DNA of 38,664 bases from Bordetella parapertussis (GTDB taxonomy: Bacteria > Pseudomonadota > Gammaproteobacteria > Burkholderiales > JACQAP01): NCBI GenBank assembly GCA_945900965.1, contig CAMDKM010000032.1:1-38664 (forward strand). The letters are read 5' to 3'. The translations under genes and the position numbers were made by a program. A model generated the notes under the pieces. The model was not told the origin of the DNA and did no database searches. It saw only the letters and a list, made by a program, of their open reading frames with translations. Shown piece by piece: positions 18,719-27,285 of the stretch (within the stretch, counting starts at the first letter, position 1; each line of letters begins with the position of its first letter).

Positions 18719-18857
18719 ATTGAATCACGGAGTGCACGGTCTGCACGGAGAAATTCCGAAAACTTATATCGCTCCAGCCTGTTACACGGATGATGAACGC
18801 AAAAAGTAAAAAGTCTCGGTGTTTTACTCCGTGATCTCCGTGTTCTCCGTGATTCAA
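18719..18857. repeat. Inverted repeat of 9-base units between nuoD and nuoE
   Basis: Left arm 18719-18752 reads TTGAATCACGG followed by CACGG-containing units of about 9 bases; right arm 18826-18857 carries CTCCGTGAT, CTCCGTGTT, CTCCGTGAT and ends ATTCAA, complementary to the left. The loop is about 73 bases. In the transcript CACGGAG units come first, about 20 bases after the nuoD stop. It is the same architecture as the heptamer elements with a longer unit. Confidence 0.88.
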
Positions 18858-18872
18858 CAGCTCTTTTTAGGC

Positions 18873-20126
18873 TCATCGGTCCACCTCGCCAAACACGATG
18901 TCCTGGGTGCCGATGATCGCCACCACATCGGAGATCATGTGGCCCCGCGACATTTCATCGAGCGCGGCCAGATGAACAAAACCCGGCGCCCGGATCTTGA
19001 TCCGGTAGGGTTTGTTGGCACCGTCGGAAATCAGGTAAATGCCGAATTCTCCCTTGGGGGCCTCGACCGCCGCATAGGTCTCTCCGGGCGGCACATGCAT
19101 GCCTTCTGTGAATAGCTTGAAGTGATGAATCAGCTCTTCCATATTTTTCTTCATGTCCACTCGCGAGGGCGGCGCCACCTTGTGGTCGTCCACCATCACG
19201 GGGCCGGGATTTGCGCGCAGCCAGTCGATACATTGCCTGATGATGCGATTGGACTGGCGCATCTCTTCGATGCGCACCAGGTAACGGTCGTAACAGTCGC
19301 CGTTGGTGCCCAAGGGAATGTCGAATTCCATCCGGTCGTAGACTTCGTAGGGCTGTTTCTTGCGCAGATCCCAGGCGATACCCGAACCGCGCAACATCGG
19401 GCCGGTGAAACCCAGGGCGAGCGCGCGTTCGGGCGATACCACGCCAATGCCCACCGTGCGCTGTTTCCAGATCCGGTTATCGGTAAGCAGGGTTTCGTAT
19501 TCGTCGACCAGCGTCGGGAAACGGCGCGTGAAATCCTCGATGAAATCGAGCAGCGAGCCGCGGCGATTATCGTTGAGTTTATGCACCGCCGCCGCGTTGT
19601 GAATTTTCGAGGCCTGATACTGCGGCATGGTGTCGGGCAGGTCGCGATACACCCCGCCAGGACGGTAATACGCGGCATGCAGGCGGGCACCGGATGCCGC
19701 CTCGTAGCAGTCCATCAGGTCTTCGCGTTCGCGAAAGCAATACAGGAACACCGTCATGGCGCCCACGTCGAGCGCATGGGCGCCCAACCACAGCAGATGA
19801 TTGAGCACGCGGGTAATTTCGTCGAACATCACCCGGATGTACTGCGCGCGCAAAGGCACTTCGATGCCCAGCAACTTCTCGATCGCCATGACATAGGCGT
19901 GTTCATTGCACATCATCGAGACGTAATCGAGCCGGTCCATGTAAGGCACCGACTGCAGGAAGGTCTTGTGCTCGGCGAGTTTCTCAGTGGCACGATGCAA
20001 CAGGCCGATATGCGGGTCGGCGCGCTGGATGACTTCGCCATCGAGTTCCAGCACCAGCCGCAACACGCCGTGCGCGGCCGGATGCTGCGGCCCGAAATTC
20101 ATCGTGTAGTTTCTGATTTCAGCCAC
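18873..20126 (-). CDS. nuoD: NADH-quinone oxidoreductase subunit D
   Basis: NuoD is the 49-kDa homologue, derived from the large subunit of NiFe hydrogenases, and forms the quinone site with NuoB. The 417 residues are the usual length for a separate NuoD; in E. coli it is fused to NuoC. Marks include [25 protein letters not shown] near the N-terminus with the quinone-site histidine, [18 protein letters not shown], and the C-terminal [12 protein letters not shown]. The start appears to be GTG at 20126, giving [16 protein letters not shown]; an ATG eight codons later would cut into the conserved region. No good Shine-Dalgarno site is visible. Confidence 0.96.
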   Translation of the reverse strand: MAEIRNYTMNFGPQHPAAHGVLRLVLELDGEVIQRADPHIGLLHRATEKLAEHKTFLQSVPYMDRLDYVSMMCNEHAYVMAIEKLLGIEVPLRAQYIRVMFDEITRVLNHLLWLGAHALDVGAMTVFLYCFREREDLMDCYEAASGARLHAAYYRPGGVYRDLPDTMPQYQASKIHNAAAVHKLNDNRRGSLLDFIEDFTRRFPTLVDEYETLLTDNRIWKQRTVGIGVVSPERALALGFTGPMLRGSGIAWDLRKKQPYEVYDRMEFDIPLGTNGDCYDRYLVRIEEMRQSNRIIRQCIDWLRANPGPVMVDDHKVAPPSRVDMKKNMEELIHHFKLFTEGMHVPPGETYAAVEAPKGEFGIYLISDGANKPYRIKIRAPGFVHLAALDEMSRGHMISDVVAIIGTQDIVFGEVDR

Positions 20127-20160
20127 GGCTTTTCACGCCATTGGAAATTCGGCGAAAAAC

Positions 20161-20308
20161 AAAAGCGTTTGATGCGAAGGGCGCAAAGAAAAGCAGGCAA
20201 GACGCAAAGAAAATCCTTGCGTAAACGGATGCGTTCCAGTCTCCGAGAAGTCGCCCTTCCTTTGCGTTCTTTCTTTTCACTTTGCGTCTTTGCGTTGAAA
20301 GCTTTTTT
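20161..20308. repeat. Imperfect inverted repeat (GCAAAGA-type units) between nuoC and nuoD
   Basis: Left arm 20174-20216 reads GCGAAGG, GCGCAAAGAAAA, GACGCAAAGAAAA; right arm 20252-20300 reads CCTTTGCGTTC, TTTGCGTC, TTTGCGTTG, the reverse complement with unit lengths of 8-11. In the transcript the GCAAAG arm comes first, a few bases after the nuoC TAA, and the CTTTGCG arm comes before nuoD. The loop is about 35 bases. Confidence 0.85.
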
Positions 20309-20310
20309 CT

Positions 20311-20910
20311 TTACTCGACGTCGCCGTAATTGGCTTCGCGCACCACACGCGGCACGATTTCCCGCGGCTCGATGCTCACCGGCTGATAGATCACCCGGCG
20401 CTGTTCGGGGTCGTAGCGCATTTCGACGTGGCCGGAGAGCGGGAAGTCCTTGCGAAACGGGTGTCCGATGAAGCCGTAGTCGGTGAGAATGCGCCGCAAA
20501 TCGGGATGGCCGGGAAACACGATGCCAAACAAATCGAAAGTCTCGCGCTCGAACCAGTTGGCCGAGGGCCAGATCCCGACGACCGAATCCACGGAGGGTA
20601 ATTCCTCGTCCGGGGCATACACCCGCAGCCGCAGCCGCTGATTCAGCCGCACCGATAACAGGTGATAGACCACCGCAAATCGCCCCGCGGCGCCGGCGTG
20701 AGCGGCGAATTGACTGTAATCCACCCCGCACAGATCGATCAGTTGCTCGAAGCCGAATTCGGCCTCGTCGCGCAGACGGGTGGCAACCGGCAACAAGTCG
20801 GCGGCATTGATCACCAGCGTCAACTCGCCCTTTAGCAAATCGAGCTTGACGACCTGCGGTCCCAGTGCCGTCTTCAGATTGTCGGAGAGTGTTTCCAGGC
20901 GACCGGGCAT
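20311..20910 (-). CDS. nuoC: NADH-quinone oxidoreductase subunit C
   Basis: NuoC is the 30-kDa homologue of the peripheral arm that packs against NuoD. The start at 20910 ([17 protein letters not shown]) gives 199 residues; longer versions of the frame would run back through nuoB in another frame. The family signature [22 protein letters not shown] and [17 protein letters not shown] is seen near residues 115-150. The ATG follows the nuoB TGA by 5 bases. It is separate from NuoD, as is common outside enterobacteria. Confidence 0.97.
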   Translation of the reverse strand: MPGRLETLSDNLKTALGPQVVKLDLLKGELTLVINAADLLPVATRLRDEAEFGFEQLIDLCGVDYSQFAAHAGAAGRFAVVYHLLSVRLNQRLRLRVYAPDEELPSVDSVVGIWPSANWFERETFDLFGIVFPGHPDLRRILTDYGFIGHPFRKDFPLSGHVEMRYDPEQRRVIYQPVSIEPREIVPRVVREANYGDVE

Positions 20911-20915
20911 CTTGT

Positions 20916-21392
20916 TCAGCGCGCGATGGTATTGGTGCGGCGAATCTTGTTCTGCAACTGAATGATGCCGTAGAGCAGCGCCTCCGCCGTCGGCGGACAG
21001 CCTGGAACATAAACATCGACCGGAACGATGCGGTCGCAACCGCGCACCACGGAATAGGAATAATGGTAGTAACCCCCGCCGTTGGCGCAGGAGCCCATGG
21101 AAATCACCCAACGCGGCTCGGCCATCTGGTCATAGACCTTGCGCAGCGCCGGGGCCATCTTGTTGCACAGCGTGCCGGCCACGATCATGACATCGGATTG
21201 ACGCGGGCTGGGTCGGAACACCACCCCGAAACGATCAAGGTCATAGCGCGCCGCCCCGGCGTGCATCATTTCCACGGCGCAACAGGCCAACCCGAAGGTC
21301 ATCGGCCACATGGAACCGGTGCGCGTCCAGTTGATGAGCGTGTCCAGCGAGGTGGTGACAAAACCTTTGTCTGGGATGCCTTCGATGCTCAT
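20916..21392 (-). CDS. nuoB: NADH-quinone oxidoreductase subunit B, cluster N2
   Basis: NuoB holds the terminal cluster N2 that reduces quinone. With the start at 21392 ([15 protein letters not shown]) it has 158 residues, and the N2 ligands are C37, C38, C102 and C132 ([22 protein letters not shown]). An ATG five codons earlier at 21407 is possible, but it lies 1 base after the nuoA stop without a ribosome site, while 21392 has a GGGGTG site about 6 bases upstream and matches the usual family N-terminus. Confidence 0.97.
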   Translation of the reverse strand: MSIEGIPDKGFVTTSLDTLINWTRTGSMWPMTFGLACCAVEMMHAGAARYDLDRFGVVFRPSPRQSDVMIVAGTLCNKMAPALRKVYDQMAEPRWVISMGSCANGGGYYHYSYSVVRGCDRIVPVDVYVPGCPPTAEALLYGIIQLQNKIRRTNTIAR

Positions 21393-21408
21393 TGCGACAC
21401 CCCGCATT

Positions 21409-21777
21409 TCAATCCCATTCTAGTGCGCCTTTTTTCCATTCGTAGACAAATCCGACAATCAGGATGAATAGAAACACCACCATGGAGAGGAAACCGAACA
21501 TGCCGATTTCCTTGAACACCACGGCCCAGGGGAAAAGGAAGGCGATTTCCAGGTCGAACAGAATAAAAAGAATGGCGACCAGGTAATAACGCACATCGAA
21601 TTTCATGCGCGCGTCTTCGAAGGCTTCGAATCCGCATTCGTAGGGTGAAAGTTTTTCGCTATCCGGCCGGTGCACGCCCAACAAGCGGCTCAATATCGCA
21701 CCGCCCAGCGGCAATGCAGCACCGAAGGCCAAACCTACGGCAATGAACATCAAAATCGGAAAATACTGCTCAAGCAT
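21409..21777 (-). CDS. nuoA: NADH-quinone oxidoreductase subunit A
   Basis: NuoA is the small membrane subunit with three helices and a flexible loop next to the quinone chamber of complex I. The 122 residues match the family, with the loop signature [43 protein letters not shown] shortened here to its marks SPYECGFE and [12 protein letters not shown]. It is the first of the fourteen nuo genes. The gap to the tRNA (21778-21874) shows no convincing promoter, so the operon is probably read through from the tpiA promoter, though another start cannot be excluded. Confidence 0.96.
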   Translation of the reverse strand: MLEQYFPILMFIAVGLAFGAALPLGGAILSRLLGVHRPDSEKLSPYECGFEAFEDARMKFDVRYYLVAILFILFDLEIAFLFPWAVVFKEIGMFGFLSMVVFLFILIVGFVYEWKKGALEWD

Positions 21778-21874
21778 TGACCGTTCTCATCCCGCCACTG
21801 GCGGAATCTGGTTTGATTGCGGGTCGGAAGGGCCATGGCCTCCTGGGCGCCATCCGGACAAAGCATTACGTCTC

Positions 21875-21959
21875 TGGTGCCGACGGGGAGACTCGAACTC
21901 CCACGGGTTACCCCACCACCCCCTCAAGATGGCGTGTCTACCAATTTCACCACGTCGGC
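21875..21959 (-). tRNA. tRNA-Leu (anticodon GAG)
   Basis: The minus strand folds as an 85-base class II tRNA including the encoded CCA. The acceptor stem is GCCGACG paired with CGTCGGC, then A and CCA. The D-arm region reads GTGAAATTGGTAGACAC. The anticodon stem CCATC/GGTGG closes the loop TTGAGGG with anticodon GAG, and a variable arm and a GTTCGAGTC T-arm follow. Its place between secG and nuoA mirrors secG-leuU in E. coli, where leuU also has anticodon GAG. It must be processed out of a messenger if nuo is read from the tpiA promoter. Confidence 0.97.
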
Positions 21960-22032
21960 GAACAAACTTACTGCCACGCCGTTCCACCCGTCATTCCCAA
22001 TAACGGCGGCCCGGCGCGAATATTCATATTGC

Positions 22033-22386
22033 CTACTTCGGCACCTCGCCGGCTTTGGAGTCGCCGGCCGCGGGCGCCGTCGGAGTTTCAGTGCCTGCCA
22101 TGGGCGGAGCCGCAGGGTTATCCTGGTGCGTGGACATCACCCCTTCGGGACGATTCTGACTTCCAGAAATAAAGGTCAGCCCAAGACTGGTCAGAAAAAA
22201 TACCGTCGCCAACACGCCGGTAGTGCGGCTCAAAAAATTCGCCGAACCACTGGAGCCGAACAGGCTGCCTGCCGATCCGCTGCCAAAGGCCGCGCCCATG
22301 TCCGCTCCCTTGCCATGTTGCAACAACACCAGGCCGATGACGCCAAGCGCCGCCAGCACATGAAGAATCAATACCAGAGTATGCAT
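22033..22386 (-). CDS. secG: Protein translocase subunit SecG
   Basis: SecG assists the SecYEG channel in the inner membrane. The 117 residues contain two membrane helices (about 2-20 and 55-75) joined by the conserved loop VLLQHGKGADMGAAFG and SGSAGSLFGSSGSANFLSR. The C-terminal tail is rich in proline, alanine and glutamate (TGTETPTAPAAGDSK-like), as in many proteobacteria. The ATG at 22386 lies 15 bases after the tpiA stop, and the tRNA-Leu gene follows. Confidence 0.95.
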   Translation of the reverse strand: MHTLVLILHVLAALGVIGLVLLQHGKGADMGAAFGSGSAGSLFGSSGSANFLSRTTGVLATVFFLTSLGLTFISGSQNRPEGVMSTHQDNPAAPPMAGTETPTAPAAGDSKAGEVPK

Positions 22387-22401
22387 AGTCTTTCCGCCGC
22401 G

Positions 22402-23157
22402 TTAAGCCTCTGCCGCCTGGCAGATGGCATCAAATTCCCTGGCTATCAGCGATGCTCCGCCGATCAAGCCTCCGTCAACATCCGGCATCGAAAATAAGCC
22501 GGCCGCATTGGCCGACTTGACGCTCCCTCCGTACAGCAGGGATATCGCCTCTGCTACCGAACCGTCCAGCCGCGCCAGCACCGAGCGCAGATAGGCATGG
22601 ACTGCCTGGACCTGCGCCGGCGTTGCCGTTTTCCCCGTTCCAATTGCCCACACCGGCTCATAGGCCAGGACCGATGATTTGAGTCCCGATGCACCCAATT
22701 CGCTCGCCACTTCAGACAACTGCCGTTCCACAACCGCTTCGGTGCGGCCTTGTTCCCGCTCCGCCAGCGATTCTCCCACACATACAATCGGCACCATGCC
22801 TTCCGCCAGGACGCGTCTCGCCTTGAGAGCGACGCTGCGGTCGTTGTCCCCATAAAACTGCCGGCGTTCGGAATGTCCAACAATGACATATCGGCAACCA
22901 AACTCGCGCAACATCGCCACCGATACTTCCCCGGTAAAAGCGCCCTGGGCGTGTTCACTGGCATTTTGGGCGCCCCACGTGGCAGGCGATCCGTCTAGCG
23001 CGGCCCGTGCTTGGGCCAGATAAGGGAAGGGCACACAAACAGCCACCGACGACTTGCGCAGCGCCGCCGCAGTCTGGGCAACGCTGCTCAACAGGCCGGC
23101 ATTCTCGGAGAAACTGCCGTGCATCTTCCAGTTTCCGACCACCAACCGCGTCCGCAT
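22402..23157 (-). CDS. tpiA: Triosephosphate isomerase
   Basis: TpiA converts dihydroxyacetone phosphate and glyceraldehyde 3-phosphate into each other in the cytosol. The 251 residues have the full TIM-barrel signature: N9 and K11 in VVGNWKMHG, the catalytic histidine in YVIVGHSERR near 95, the catalytic glutamate in AYEPVWAIGTGKTAT near 167, and the phosphate-binding LLYGGSVKSANA near 210. The start at 23157 agrees with the family N-terminus (MRTRLVVGNWK). It is the first gene behind a sigma70 promoter 28 bases upstream and is followed by secG. Confidence 0.97.
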   Translation of the reverse strand: MRTRLVVGNWKMHGSFSENAGLLSSVAQTAAALRKSSVAVCVPFPYLAQARAALDGSPATWGAQNASEHAQGAFTGEVSVAMLREFGCRYVIVGHSERRQFYGDNDRSVALKARRVLAEGMVPIVCVGESLAEREQGRTEAVVERQLSEVASELGASGLKSSVLAYEPVWAIGTGKTATPAQVQAVHAYLRSVLARLDGSVAEAISLLYGGSVKSANAAGLFSMPDVDGGLIGGASLIAREFDAICQAAEA

Positions 23158-23184
23158 GCATCAACCCGCCGATTTAACTGCGGG

Positions 23185-23214
23185 ATTTTACCCGTCTGGC
23201 GAAGGGAGGGTCAA
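23185..23214 (-). promoter_or_regulatory. Sigma70 promoter of tpiA-secG-tRNA-nuo
   Basis: On the minus strand TTGACC (23209-23214) and TAAAAT (23185-23190) are spaced by 18 bases. Each differs from consensus by one base. The start of transcription would fall near 23178, leaving a leader of about 20 bases before tpiA. As no other convincing promoter is seen before nuoA, this may serve the whole block to nudF. Confidence 0.7.
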
Positions 23215-23248
23215 TCTGACACGAAGAAGTTCGGGGGGCAGGCCTGAT

Positions 23249-23264
23249 GTGGATAAGCATCCAC
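23249..23264 (-). other. Small hairpin between pstB and tpiA
   Basis: GTGGAT and ATCCAC form a perfect 6-bp stem with a 4-base loop in the 204-base gap after pstB. No U-rich tail follows, so it is not a canonical terminator. Apart from this and the tpiA promoter I see nothing else in 23158-23361; in particular no phoU gene. Confidence 0.4.
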
Positions 23265-23361
23265 GGGGCCAAATAGGGGTCGAGAAGACGTTTTTGCCCG
23301 GCACACACACCGCGATTCGGCACCGCATCAAAGGCGCCGGCCGGACAATTTCGGGCGAAGC

Positions 23362-24156
23362 TCAGCCAAAGCGGCCGGTGATATAGTCCTCTGTGGCCTT
23401 GATTCTGGGCTTGATGAAAATTGTGTCCGTGGCGTCGAACTCGATCATTTCACCCAGGTACATGTAAGCCGTGAAATCGGACACCCGGGCCGCCTGCTGC
23501 ATATTGTGGGTGACGATCAGGATGGTGACCTTATCCTTGAGATCCGCGATGAGTTGTTCGATGCTCGCCGTGGCAATGGGGTCCAGCGCCGACGTGGGCT
23601 CGTCGAACAACAGGATCTCGGGTTCGGTGGCCAGCGCCCGCGCAATACAAAGCCTTTGTTGCTGGCCGCCGGAGAGATTGAAGGCCAGTTCGTCGAGCCG
23701 GTCTTTCACCTCTTCCCAAAGCGCCGCGCCGCGCAAGGCCTGTTCGACTTTTTCGTCGAGAATGGCAACGGCTCGCACGCCCCGCACCCGCAGCCCATAG
23801 GCTACGTTTTCGTAAATCGATTTCGGAAAGGGATTGGGTTTCTGGAAAACCATGCTGATGCGCATGCGCACTTCGATCGGATCGACCTGCGGATTGAGCA
23901 GATCGGTATTGTCCGGGTGCAGCCGGATTTCCCCCTGATACCGATTGCCCGGATACAGATCGTGCATCCGGTTGAAACAGCGCAAATAGGTGGATTTGCC
24001 GCAGCCCGAGGGGCCGATCAAGGCGGTGACCTGCTTCTCGTAGATCGGCATGTTAATGCCTTTGAGCGCCTGGAAAGCCCCGTAGTAAAAGCTCAGGTTG
24101 ATGGATTCCGCCTTGAGCACCCGCCCGGTGTCCGCTCCGTTGGTAATTTTGGTCAT
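23362..24156 (-). CDS. pstB: Phosphate ABC transporter, ATP-binding protein
   Basis: PstB is the ATPase that drives high-affinity phosphate uptake. With the start at 24156 ([13 protein letters not shown]) it has 264 residues; the frame upstream only runs through pstA in another reading. Walker A is GPSGCGKST (48-56), the ABC signature [15 protein letters not shown] and Walker [15 protein letters not shown] follow, with the switch histidine in [11 protein letters not shown]. It follows the pstA stop by 11 bases and ends the operon; phoU, often next, is not here. Confidence 0.97.
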   Translation of the reverse strand: MTKITNGADTGRVLKAESINLSFYYGAFQALKGINMPIYEKQVTALIGPSGCGKSTYLRCFNRMHDLYPGNRYQGEIRLHPDNTDLLNPQVDPIEVRMRISMVFQKPNPFPKSIYENVAYGLRVRGVRAVAILDEKVEQALRGAALWEEVKDRLDELAFNLSGGQQQRLCIARALATEPEILLFDEPTSALDPIATASIEQLIADLKDKVTILIVTHNMQQAARVSDFTAYMYLGEMIEFDATDTIFIKPRIKATEDYITGRFG

Positions 24157-24167
24157 GGAGTTCTTTC

Positions 24168-25091
24168 TCACCACTTGATGTTTTTTCTGAGCCGGTAGCG
24201 AATGTAGATTGCCAGGGCATTCATGGACAGCGTCATGACTACCAGCACCATTCCGGCCGCTGCCGCGTTTTGGTGAAACGCGGCCTCGGGACGCGATGTC
24301 CAGTTGAACATCTGGATGGGCATGACGGTAAACGGCGCAAACAGCCAGTCGAAAATTCCCGCCGGCGGATCGCCGGTGAGTGGCGCTGGCGGCAGAAAGG
24401 CAATAAACGTCAGCGCACCAATGGTAATAATGGGTGCGGTTTCGCCGATCGCGCGCGCCATTCCGATGATGACCCCGGTCAAAATACCCGGCAAGGAATA
24501 CGGCAGGATGTGGTCGGCGGTGGTTTGCCATTTCGTCGCGCCCAGCGCGTAAGCACCCTCCCGAATCACCGACGGAATGGAACGGATGGATTCGCGAGTG
24601 GCCACGATGACAATCGGCAGAATCAGCAAAGCCAATGTCAGGCCGGCGGACAGAATGCTCTGGCCCAGGCCAAACTGGTAAACAAACAGTCCCAGCGCCA
24701 GCAGGCCGTACACGATCGAAGGCACCCCGGCAAGATTGGTGACGTTGATTTCGATCAGGTCGGTGACCCAGTTTTTCGGCGCGTATTCCTCAAGATAGAC
24801 CGCTCCCGCGACACCGAGCGGCACCGCGGTGGCCGCCGTGACCACCATGACCAGAGTGCTGCCCACCCACGCGGAGAGAATGCCGGCTTGATCGGGACGA
24901 CGCGAAGGAAAATTAGTGAAAAAATCCCAGGACAATCGCCCGGCGCCATCGATGGCCATGCCGGCAAACAGGGTGACAAACGTCAACACGCCGATCATCA
25001 GCGCAAAAACTCCTATCAAGGCAAAAATCAGATCCCAACGCTTGTGTCGCGCGATCAAGTCCCGGATTTCCGCCACTGTCATGTCCGCCAC
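24168..25091 (-). CDS. pstA: Phosphate ABC transporter, permease PstA
   Basis: PstA is one of the two inner-membrane permeases for phosphate. The 307 residues have about six helices, with the binding-protein-dependent transport signature [24 protein letters not shown] near 190-212 and [14 protein letters not shown] near 232. The start is a GTG at 25091, supported by a GAGGAG site 6 bases upstream that overlaps the pstC stop; an ATG three codons later is the alternative. It lies between pstC and pstB in the standard order. Confidence 0.96.
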   Translation of the reverse strand: MADMTVAEIRDLIARHKRWDLIFALIGVFALMIGVLTFVTLFAGMAIDGAGRLSWDFFTNFPSRRPDQAGILSAWVGSTLVMVVTAATAVPLGVAGAVYLEEYAPKNWVTDLIEINVTNLAGVPSIVYGLLALGLFVYQFGLGQSILSAGLTLALLILPIVIVATRESIRSIPSVIREGAYALGATKWQTTADHILPYSLPGILTGVIIGMARAIGETAPIITIGALTFIAFLPPAPLTGDPPAGIFDWLFAPFTVMPIQMFNWTSRPEAAFHQNAAAAGMVLVVMTLSMNALAIYIRYRLRKNIKW

Positions 25092-25101
25092 GGCGCGCTC
25101 C

Positions 25102-26055
25102 TCAATAGGCCTGGCGGAAGCGCCGCTTCAGCACGTGTCCGACGACATTAAAAAACAGAGTCAGCAGCATGAGCGTGAGACCGGCGGCAAAAATCGTCTG
25201 ATATCCGATGCTGCCATGGGGAAGATCGCCGAGCGCGACCTGCACGATATAGGCGGTAATGGTCGCGGCCGGTTCCGCCGGATTCCAGGTCAGATTCGGC
25301 TGCATGCCGGCCGAGACCGCCAGAATCATGGTTTCGCCCACGGCGCGGGAGATACCCAGAATATAGGCAGCCGCGATGCCGGAAAAGGCGGCCGGCGTCA
25401 CCACACGAATGGCCGTCTGAAAACGGGTTGCCCCCATCGCATAGGAGCCCTCGCGCATCGCCATTGGCACCGAACGCATCGCGTCTTCGGACACCGAGCT
25501 GACGTAGGGAATGATCATGATGCCCATGACCAATCCAGCCGACAGAAGATTGAATCCCGGCAGCGACGGGAAAAAAAACTGCAAGGCCGGGGTGACATAC
25601 AGCAGCGCGAAATAGCCATAGACAATAGTGGGCACCCCGCCGAGCAACTCGAGGAAGGGTTTGGCAATTTCGCGCACCGAGAAAGGAGCGAATTCCGACA
25701 GATAAATGGCGATGATGGTCCCTAGCGGGATCGCGACGGCCAAGGCCACCAGGGAACTGACCAGGGTGCCGGACAGCAGCACCATGATTCCGTAGTGGGC
25801 GTCGTCGAACAGCGGGGTCCACTGGTTGTCGGTCAGAAAATCGACCAGCGATATCTGCTGGAAAAACTGGTAGGACTCGCTGACCAGCACCACCACAATG
25901 CCGACTGTGACCAGGACCGACACCGAAGCCGCCAGAAACAACAACGCTTCGATCAGGCGCTCGCGGACATGCCGGGTTCTCCGTTTTGCAAGCCGCGCGC
26001 TGACAACGTAATCCGCCAAGATATTAGAGTTATATGAGTGGGCAACGGAGCTCAT
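25102..26055 (-). CDS. pstC: Phosphate ABC transporter, permease PstC
   Basis: PstC is the partner permease of PstA. The permease signature DAMRSVPMAMREGSYAMGATRFQ lies near 205-228, followed by ISRAVGETMIL, and about six helices are seen. The ATG at 26055 (MSSVAHSYNSN) is used, giving 317 residues; an in-frame TTG three codons earlier is possible, and neither has a strong ribosome site. A stable hairpin lies between pstS and this gene and may lower expression of the membrane parts relative to the binding protein. Confidence 0.95.
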   Translation of the reverse strand: MSSVAHSYNSNILADYVVSARLAKRRTRHVRERLIEALLFLAASVSVLVTVGIVVVLVSESYQFFQQISLVDFLTDNQWTPLFDDAHYGIMVLLSGTLVSSLVALAVAIPLGTIIAIYLSEFAPFSVREIAKPFLELLGGVPTIVYGYFALLYVTPALQFFFPSLPGFNLLSAGLVMGIMIIPYVSSVSEDAMRSVPMAMREGSYAMGATRFQTAIRVVTPAAFSGIAAAYILGISRAVGETMILAVSAGMQPNLTWNPAEPAATITAYIVQVALGDLPHGSIGYQTIFAAGLTLMLLTLFFNVVGHVLKRRFRQAY

Positions 26056-26087
26056 GGATGACAAGAGCTGGTTGGCATTATTACAGA

Positions 26088-26117
26088 TTTGACGGCGCAG
26101 GAAGCTGCGCCGTCAAA
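26088..26117 (-). promoter_or_regulatory. Perfect hairpin between pstS and pstC
   Basis: TTTGACGGCGCAG and its exact complement form a 13-bp stem with a 4-base loop in the 100-base gap between pstS and pstC. On the minus strand the stem is not followed by a run of T, so it is more likely a partial terminator or an mRNA-protecting structure than a full stop. Such intercistronic hairpins after binding-protein genes are known to raise the binding protein over the permease. Confidence 0.7.
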
Positions 26118-26163
26118 ACCGACTAAGAGGGGCTGGCGCCTGGGGCGAACGGGCGCTTCGGCC

Positions 26164-27168
26164 TTACAGCTTGGCTTCCAGTTTCATCAACTGTTCGATC
26201 GTCAAGCCGACCTTGTTTTCGCCGCCGAACTTGGTGCCCAGCACTTTTTTCCCCACATGTTCGACGTTGTAAGCGTATCCGGCAGCCGGCAGCGGGACGT
26301 ATTTGACTTCCCGCACCAAGCTGTCGGCGTTTTTCATGTAGAAAGCGATGAACTCCCTGACTTCCGGGCGATCCAGCGACTTGGCGTTGATGTAGATAAA
26401 TATCGGTCTGGACAGCGGCTGATAGGTGCCGTTCATGACCGTTTCGGCCGAGGGCAATACGCCCTTACCGCCGACCTTGTCGGTTACCGCGACGGCCTGC
26501 AGCTTGTCTTTGTTTTCCGTGTAATAGGCCAGCCCGAAGAACCCCAGGGCGTTCTGATCGCGTGAGACGCCCTGAACCAGCACGTTGTCGTCTTCCGAGG
26601 CGGTGAAATCCCCGCGGCTGGCTTTGGCCTTGCCGTTGATGGCTTCGGTGAAGTAGTCGAAAGTACCGGAGTCGGCGCCTGCGCCGAACAACTTCAAGGG
26701 CGCATCGGGGAACGCCGGATTGACCTGCTTCCATTTGGTCACCTTGCCTTGCGCGACCGGCTCCCACATTTTTTTCAGATCCGCGACAGTGAGCGTCTGC
26801 GCCCATTTGTTTTCGGGATGAATTACGACGGTCAAGGCATCATAGGCGACCGGAAGCTCGATGTACTCCACGCCAGTTTTCCGGCATTCGTCCATTTCCT
26901 TCTTGAGAATCGGCCGCGAGGCATTGGAGATGTCGGTTTCGCCGCGGCAGAATTTCTTGAAACCGCCGCCGGTCCCGGAAATTCCGACGGTCACTTTGAT
27001 CTTGCCCTTGGTGGAGCGCTGGAAGTCCTCGGCCACCGCCTCGGTGATCGGGAAAACAGTGCTGGACCCGTCGATTTTGACTAACTGGGCAGCGGCAGGC
27101 AACGCCACAGCGCCCAGAGCGCTTGTCAGAGCAAATGCGACTACCGCATAACGAATAAGACTGTTCAT
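26164..27168 (-). CDS. pstS: Phosphate ABC transporter, periplasmic phosphate-binding protein
   Basis: PstS captures phosphate in the periplasm for PstCAB. The 334 residues begin with a signal peptide ([20 protein letters not shown], then PAAAQ), and the mature part opens [13 protein letters not shown], the phosphate-loop of the PstS type-2 family (TIGR02136 group, by memory). [24 protein letters not shown] and [14 protein letters not shown] near 170 supply further binding residues. A GGGGGAG ribosome site precedes the ATG at 27168. A candidate Pho box lies upstream, so induction by phosphate starvation through PhoB is likely. Confidence 0.96.
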   Translation of the reverse strand: MNSLIRYAVVAFALTSALGAVALPAAAQLVKIDGSSTVFPITEAVAEDFQRSTKGKIKVTVGISGTGGGFKKFCRGETDISNASRPILKKEMDECRKTGVEYIELPVAYDALTVVIHPENKWAQTLTVADLKKMWEPVAQGKVTKWKQVNPAFPDAPLKLFGAGADSGTFDYFTEAINGKAKASRGDFTASEDDNVLVQGVSRDQNALGFFGLAYYTENKDKLQAVAVTDKVGGKGVLPSAETVMNGTYQPLSRPIFIYINAKSLDRPEVREFIAFYMKNADSLVREVKYVPLPAAGYAYNVEHVGKKVLGTKFGGENKVGLTIEQLMKLEAKL

Positions 27169-27214
27169 GAACTCCCCCTATTGGCTGCAATCGATCTCAT
27201 CGAGAATTGCCGCC

Positions 27215-27248
27215 ATCTTAGGCGGGATTTGTGACAGTTTGATTGCAA
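27215..27248 (-). promoter_or_regulatory. Candidate Pho box and -10 element of pstS
   Basis: On the minus strand TTGCAAT (27242-27248), a CAAA spacer and CTGTCAC (27231-27237) form two 7-base half-sites 11 bases apart, as in PhoB boxes (consensus CTGTCAT). The second half is near perfect, the first matches 4 of 7. TAAGAT (27215-27220) follows 10 bases later, the usual place of the -10 in Pho promoters, which lack a -35. Confidence 0.55.
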
Positions 27249-27258
27249 GTCCCGAAAC

Positions 27259-27285
27259 GCCGCTGCAGGATGCTTATGCAGCGGC
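27259..27285 (-). terminator. Hairpin enclosing the glmM stop codon
   Basis: GCCGCTGCA and TGCAGCGGC make a perfect 9-bp stem, and the 9-base loop contains the glmM TAA. The stem is not followed by a T-run on the minus strand, so rho-independent termination would be weak. It separates the glmM end from the pstS promoter. Confidence 0.4.

Noticed and set aside
19122-20471. A 449-residue open frame antisense to nuoD and beyond
   Set aside because: It runs through the antisense of nuoD, the repeat gap and nuoC, and resembles no protein.
21778-21874. Promoter for nuoA in the tRNA-nuoA gap
   Set aside because: A TTGTCC is present on the minus strand, but no -10 hexamer at a usable distance.
23249-23264. 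Terminator after pstB
   Set aside because: The 6-bp stem has no T-run after it; kept only as a weak hairpin.
24157-24531. Long N-terminal extension of pstB
   Set aside because: The extra residues are pstA read in another frame; the family start at 24156 fits.
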